From Chara braunii (taxonomy: Eukaryota > Streptophyta > Charophyceae > Charales > Characeae), in NCBI GenBank assembly GCA_003427395.1, contig BFEA01000261.1, forward strand, positions 62,853 to 106,878: DNA of 44,026 bases, given 5' to 3'. Position numbers and translations under genes: made by a program. Below, in pieces: positions 43,979 to 44,026 of this stretch. Every line of letters begins with the position of its first letter. The first letter of the stretch is position 1. The notes below the pieces were generated by a model, which saw only the letters and a program-made list of their open reading frames with translations, searched no databases and was not told where the DNA came from.

Positions 43979-44026
<48 letters not shown>
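43979..44026 (+). repeat. (GA)n microsatellite at the window edge
   Basis: About 24 GA units that continue to the last base, so the true length is unknown. Confidence 0.97.

Overview
The window is repeat-dominated nuclear DNA from a green plant or streptophyte alga, possibly a charophyte such as Chara; the species is a guess. The evidence is plant-type L1 LINEs (ORF1 with a DUF4283-like domain and zinc knuckle, ORF2 with APE endonuclease, reverse transcriptase and a zf-RVT-type zinc finger), TTTAGGG telomere-type motifs, GT-AG splice signals around coding stretches, a tRNA-derived SINE head, microsatellites and isolated N bases. There is no bacterial-style gene organisation.

Layout. 1-1003 is flank. 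LINE-1 (+, 1021-9576) is a complete 8.55 kb L1 insertion bounded by an exact 17-bp target-site duplication; its 5' leader carries tandem repeats and its ORFs are broken. 9594-12200 is host DNA with one recognisable exon of a membrane fatty acid desaturase (-, 11578-11717). 12.2-14.3 kb is low-complexity DNA: a G30 run, a purine block, a 22-bp palindrome, a pyrimidine block and a 1.1-kb C-rich degenerate minisatellite. LINE-2 (+, about 14.5-21.2 kb) is badly decayed and is followed by a second, 5'-truncated LINE 3' end (21505-22255). 22.3-24.2 kb holds several local tandem duplications and the SINE head. LINE-3 (+, about 24.2-33.5 kb) is the best preserved copy.

From 34.3 to 41 kb the LINE debris is on the minus strand: three 3'-end fragments (one with a 14-bp target-site duplication) and a more distant LINE, LINE-4. 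The endonuclease of LINE-4 is split by a 1258-bp TG...CA solo-LTR-like insertion; taking that insertion out restores the reading frame. The last 3 kb has a candidate exon with a consensus splice donor, a small plus-strand LINE fragment, a Helitron-like start with a 10-bp hairpin, and a (GA)n run at the edge.

How it works together. LINEs of this type encode an RNA-binding ORF1p and an ORF2p that nicks DNA and primes reverse transcription from the LINE RNA 3' end. No copy here has both ORFs intact, so all look immobile now. The most unusual shared properties are (i) an ORF1 much longer than usual, with a conserved C-terminal domain I cannot assign; (ii) a 3' UTR with two short hairpins that keep pairing while their sequences change; and (iii) a short TTTAGGG telomere-like run at the same place in the 3' UTR of four copies, always in sense orientation.
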